From positions 1 through 7,112 of the forward strand of contig JASMAO010000058.1 of the NCBI GenBank assembly GCA_030754315.1: a stretch of 7,112 nucleotides of DNA, in the 5' to 3' direction. Shown in pieces: positions 5,809 through 7,112 of the stretch. Below the pieces are notes generated by a model. It was not told the DNA's origin. It saw only the letters and a list, made by a program, of their open reading frames with translations, and did no database searches. The position numbers and the translations under genes were made by a program. Source of the stretch: SAR202 cluster bacterium (GTDB taxonomy: Bacteria > Chloroflexota > Dehalococcoidia > Lucifugimonadales > JASMAO01). The first letter of the stretch is position 1. Each line of letters starts with the position of its first letter.

Positions 5809-7112
5809 TTATGAGAGGAAAGATTGGAGGTAGTGAATAAGTCGCGCCTCCGGTTCATCGGAAGCACGGGCGAATCGTTGGATGAAGTTTTGCAAAGATG
5901 CCTGAACCGGTGCAGAGTGCCACCACCGATCAATTTTCAACAAGTTATCGTTGACAAAAGCGGCAGCGGTTTTTGGGGAATAGTGAATTACGCCTATGCT
6001 CTCAAGTGATGCCATTATTTTTTGCGCTTCGCCATGATATTTCACGAATCTTTTTTCTAATATCACAATCGTTGGAATCCCCATGCTAATCGACTCAAGC
6101 ATCGTGGTCCCAAGATGATCTACACAGTAAAGAGCGTAGCTGGGCAGAACTGATTCAAAAGACTGATCCGACAGATCGTAGCGGACCTTTCTTTGTAGGT
6201 CAGAAAAATCATAGCCAACGTTGGCCGGGGGGCGAATCGTGAGCGAGATCGAAGGATCTAATAATGAAAGAAATAAAGCGGTATCAGAATGATATTTGCT
6301 TAATTCGTACGGACCAGATTGTGGTTTTAGGACATACCGTTGATGGTAGCGGTTGTACCCGGTTACGCCTAAAAGAAGACCCTTTTGCTCCCCTTTAGTT
6401 GTCGACCTAGTTTTGAGTTTGAGCGACGGCATATAAGTGCCTCTATCATCGTCGCCCCACAATAACATCTCATTCGCAACTTCCTTTTCATACTCAAAAG
6501 GAAAATGAATCTCATCAATGCAGTACCGGCCACCGTGCTGATGACAAAGCAGCGGAAACTTCCCTTCGTTGGTAGCTAACATGACCTTTAGCAATGTATT
6601 GTTATGGATTCCAAAGTTTGTATAGACCGCAGCAATCTTCTCGGCGTTGTATTTCCGCGTTTGCTCGATCATCGCGGGTAAACCCTCTAAGAAAAGCATG
6701 GGGAGGTTTGCGGGTACCAGGGCACAAATAATTTTCTTGAAGACTGTTGCAGTGCCTAAATCGGACAGGGTGAGTGGCGAATTTCGAAAAGTGTTTCTTA
6801 CTGGGAGGGTGCAATCTAATGAGAACTTAAGATTATCAACTGCAACGGTAGAGCCGCCTTGAATCAAGAAGCGCAGAATCTCAAGTTTTGTAAAGTAAGG
6901 TAGCGTCGCGTTAGAAATTAGTACGTAGCGTCCAGAGAATTTAGTGCGGAAACGATGAAGCCAGTGAAACACCCAATCTCTCCTGGCCCACGTATTCTTC
7001 TGGATATGAACAACTCGCTGCGTTGATAGCAAAGGTCCCTGATCGCTTTCTGGCGCAATTTCCCTAAGAATTTGTAGGAGCAAAACCCGGTTATAAATGG
7101 GCATTTGGAGAG
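5809..7112 (-). CDS. LIC12162-family putative surface-polysaccharide transferase (5' end outside window)
   Basis: This minus-strand frame runs to the window edge. The Met codon at 7104-7102 is preceded by further open codons (Leu-Gln). Family members are longer, roughly 580 residues as I recall, so about the first quarter is probably missing. Numbered from that Met, the visible motifs are: NLPMLFLEGLPAMIE (133-147), IAAVYTNFGIHNN (157-169), PLLCHQHGGRY (184-194), EMLLWGDDD (212-220), CVDHLGTTMLESISMGIPTI (327-346) and GVIHYSPKTAAAFV (371-384) followed by WWHSAPVQ (394-401). The HQHGG, tLGTT...E...iPT and WW...vQ pattern is that of the LIC12162 family of putative GT-B-like transferases from O-antigen regions (family knowledge). 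It faces the other genes and ends 85 bases from the aldolase stop, so it belongs to a separate transcript, though probably to the same locus. Sugar donor and acceptor are unknown. Confidence 0.8.
   Translation of the reverse strand, partial: LQMPIYNRVLLLQILREIAPESDQGPLLSTQRVVHIQKNTWARRDWVFHWLHRFRTKFSGRYVLISNATLPYFTKLEILRFLIQGGSTVAVDNLKFSLDCTLPVRNTFRNSPLTLSDLGTATVFKKIICALVPANLPMLFLEGLPAMIEQTRKYNAEKIAAVYTNFGIHNNTLLKVMLATNEGKFPLLCHQHGGRYCIDEIHFPFEYEKEVANEMLLWGDDDRGTYMPSLKLKTRSTTKGEQKGLLLGVTGYNRYHQRYVLKPQSGPYELSKYHSDTALFLSLLDPSISLTIRPPANVGYDFSDLQRKVRYDLSDQSFESVLPSYALYCVDHLGTTMLESISMGIPTIVILEKRFVKYHGEAQKIMASLESIGVIHYSPKTAAAFVNDNLLKIDRWWHSAPVQASLQNFIQRFARASDEPEARLIHYLQSFLS

Noticed and set aside
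5824..6009. A 61-codon plus-strand open frame with a perfect GGAGG (5826-5830) next to a GTG at 5833.
   Set aside because: It lies wholly inside the minus-strand LIC12162-family gene, over its conserved C-terminal motifs. The ribosome-site likeness is a by-product of that coding sequence, and the peptide shows no recognisable feature.
7102..7104. ATG at 7104 (minus) as the true start of the LIC12162-family gene.
   Set aside because: The frame remains open to the window edge and the visible part is clearly shorter than family members, so the N-terminus is most likely outside the window.

Overview
The window is a piece of a bacterial surface-polysaccharide (O-antigen or capsule type) locus. 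It holds six coding regions, two of them cut by the window edges, with no RNA genes, insertion sequences or CRISPR arrays. Base composition is moderate (a little under half G+C by eye). The gene families are typical of Gram-negative LPS or capsule loci. A gammaproteobacterial host is plausible, but the sequence shown does not prove it.

Layout. Five genes lie on the plus strand: (1) the C-terminal part of a divergent glyceraldehyde-3-phosphate dehydrogenase-like enzyme (2-496); (2) a NeuA/KdsB-superfamily cytidylyltransferase (581-1333); (3) a D-2-hydroxyacid dehydrogenase of the PGDH/CtBP type (1337-2284); (4) a 572-residue GT-B-like surface carbohydrate protein (2287-4005); (5) a two-domain protein with an HMGL-like (DRE-TIM) aldolase fused to a Rossmann-like domain that resembles DUF115/MptE or family-42 sialyltransferase folds (4068-5723). 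Genes 2, 3 and 4 are separated by only 3 and 2 bases and are probably translationally coupled. Gaps of 84 and 62 bases precede genes 2 and 5, and the second contains a plausible extended -10 promoter. After an 85-base gap without a standard terminator, a convergent minus-strand gene (5809-7112, start outside the window) encodes a LIC12162-family putative transferase.

How the genes may work together (inference). Carbon-carbon bond formation by a pyruvate-aldolase-type enzyme gives a 2-oxo acid. NeuA-type enzymes activate 2-keto sugar acids as CMP derivatives. The GAPDH-like and 2-hydroxyacid dehydrogenase pair resembles the Epd/PdxB logic (aldose phosphate to aldonate phosphate to 2-oxo acid). 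The GT-B-like protein and the domain fused to the aldolase could transfer the product. Together this looks like a dedicated pathway for an unusual CMP-activated acidic sugar or small acid decorating a surface glycan. No PEP-dependent sialate synthase or UDP-sugar epimerase is visible here, so it does not look like a standard sialic, legionaminic, pseudaminic or Kdo pathway. I do not recognise the exact product. This pathway is the best candidate for an undescribed system in the window.
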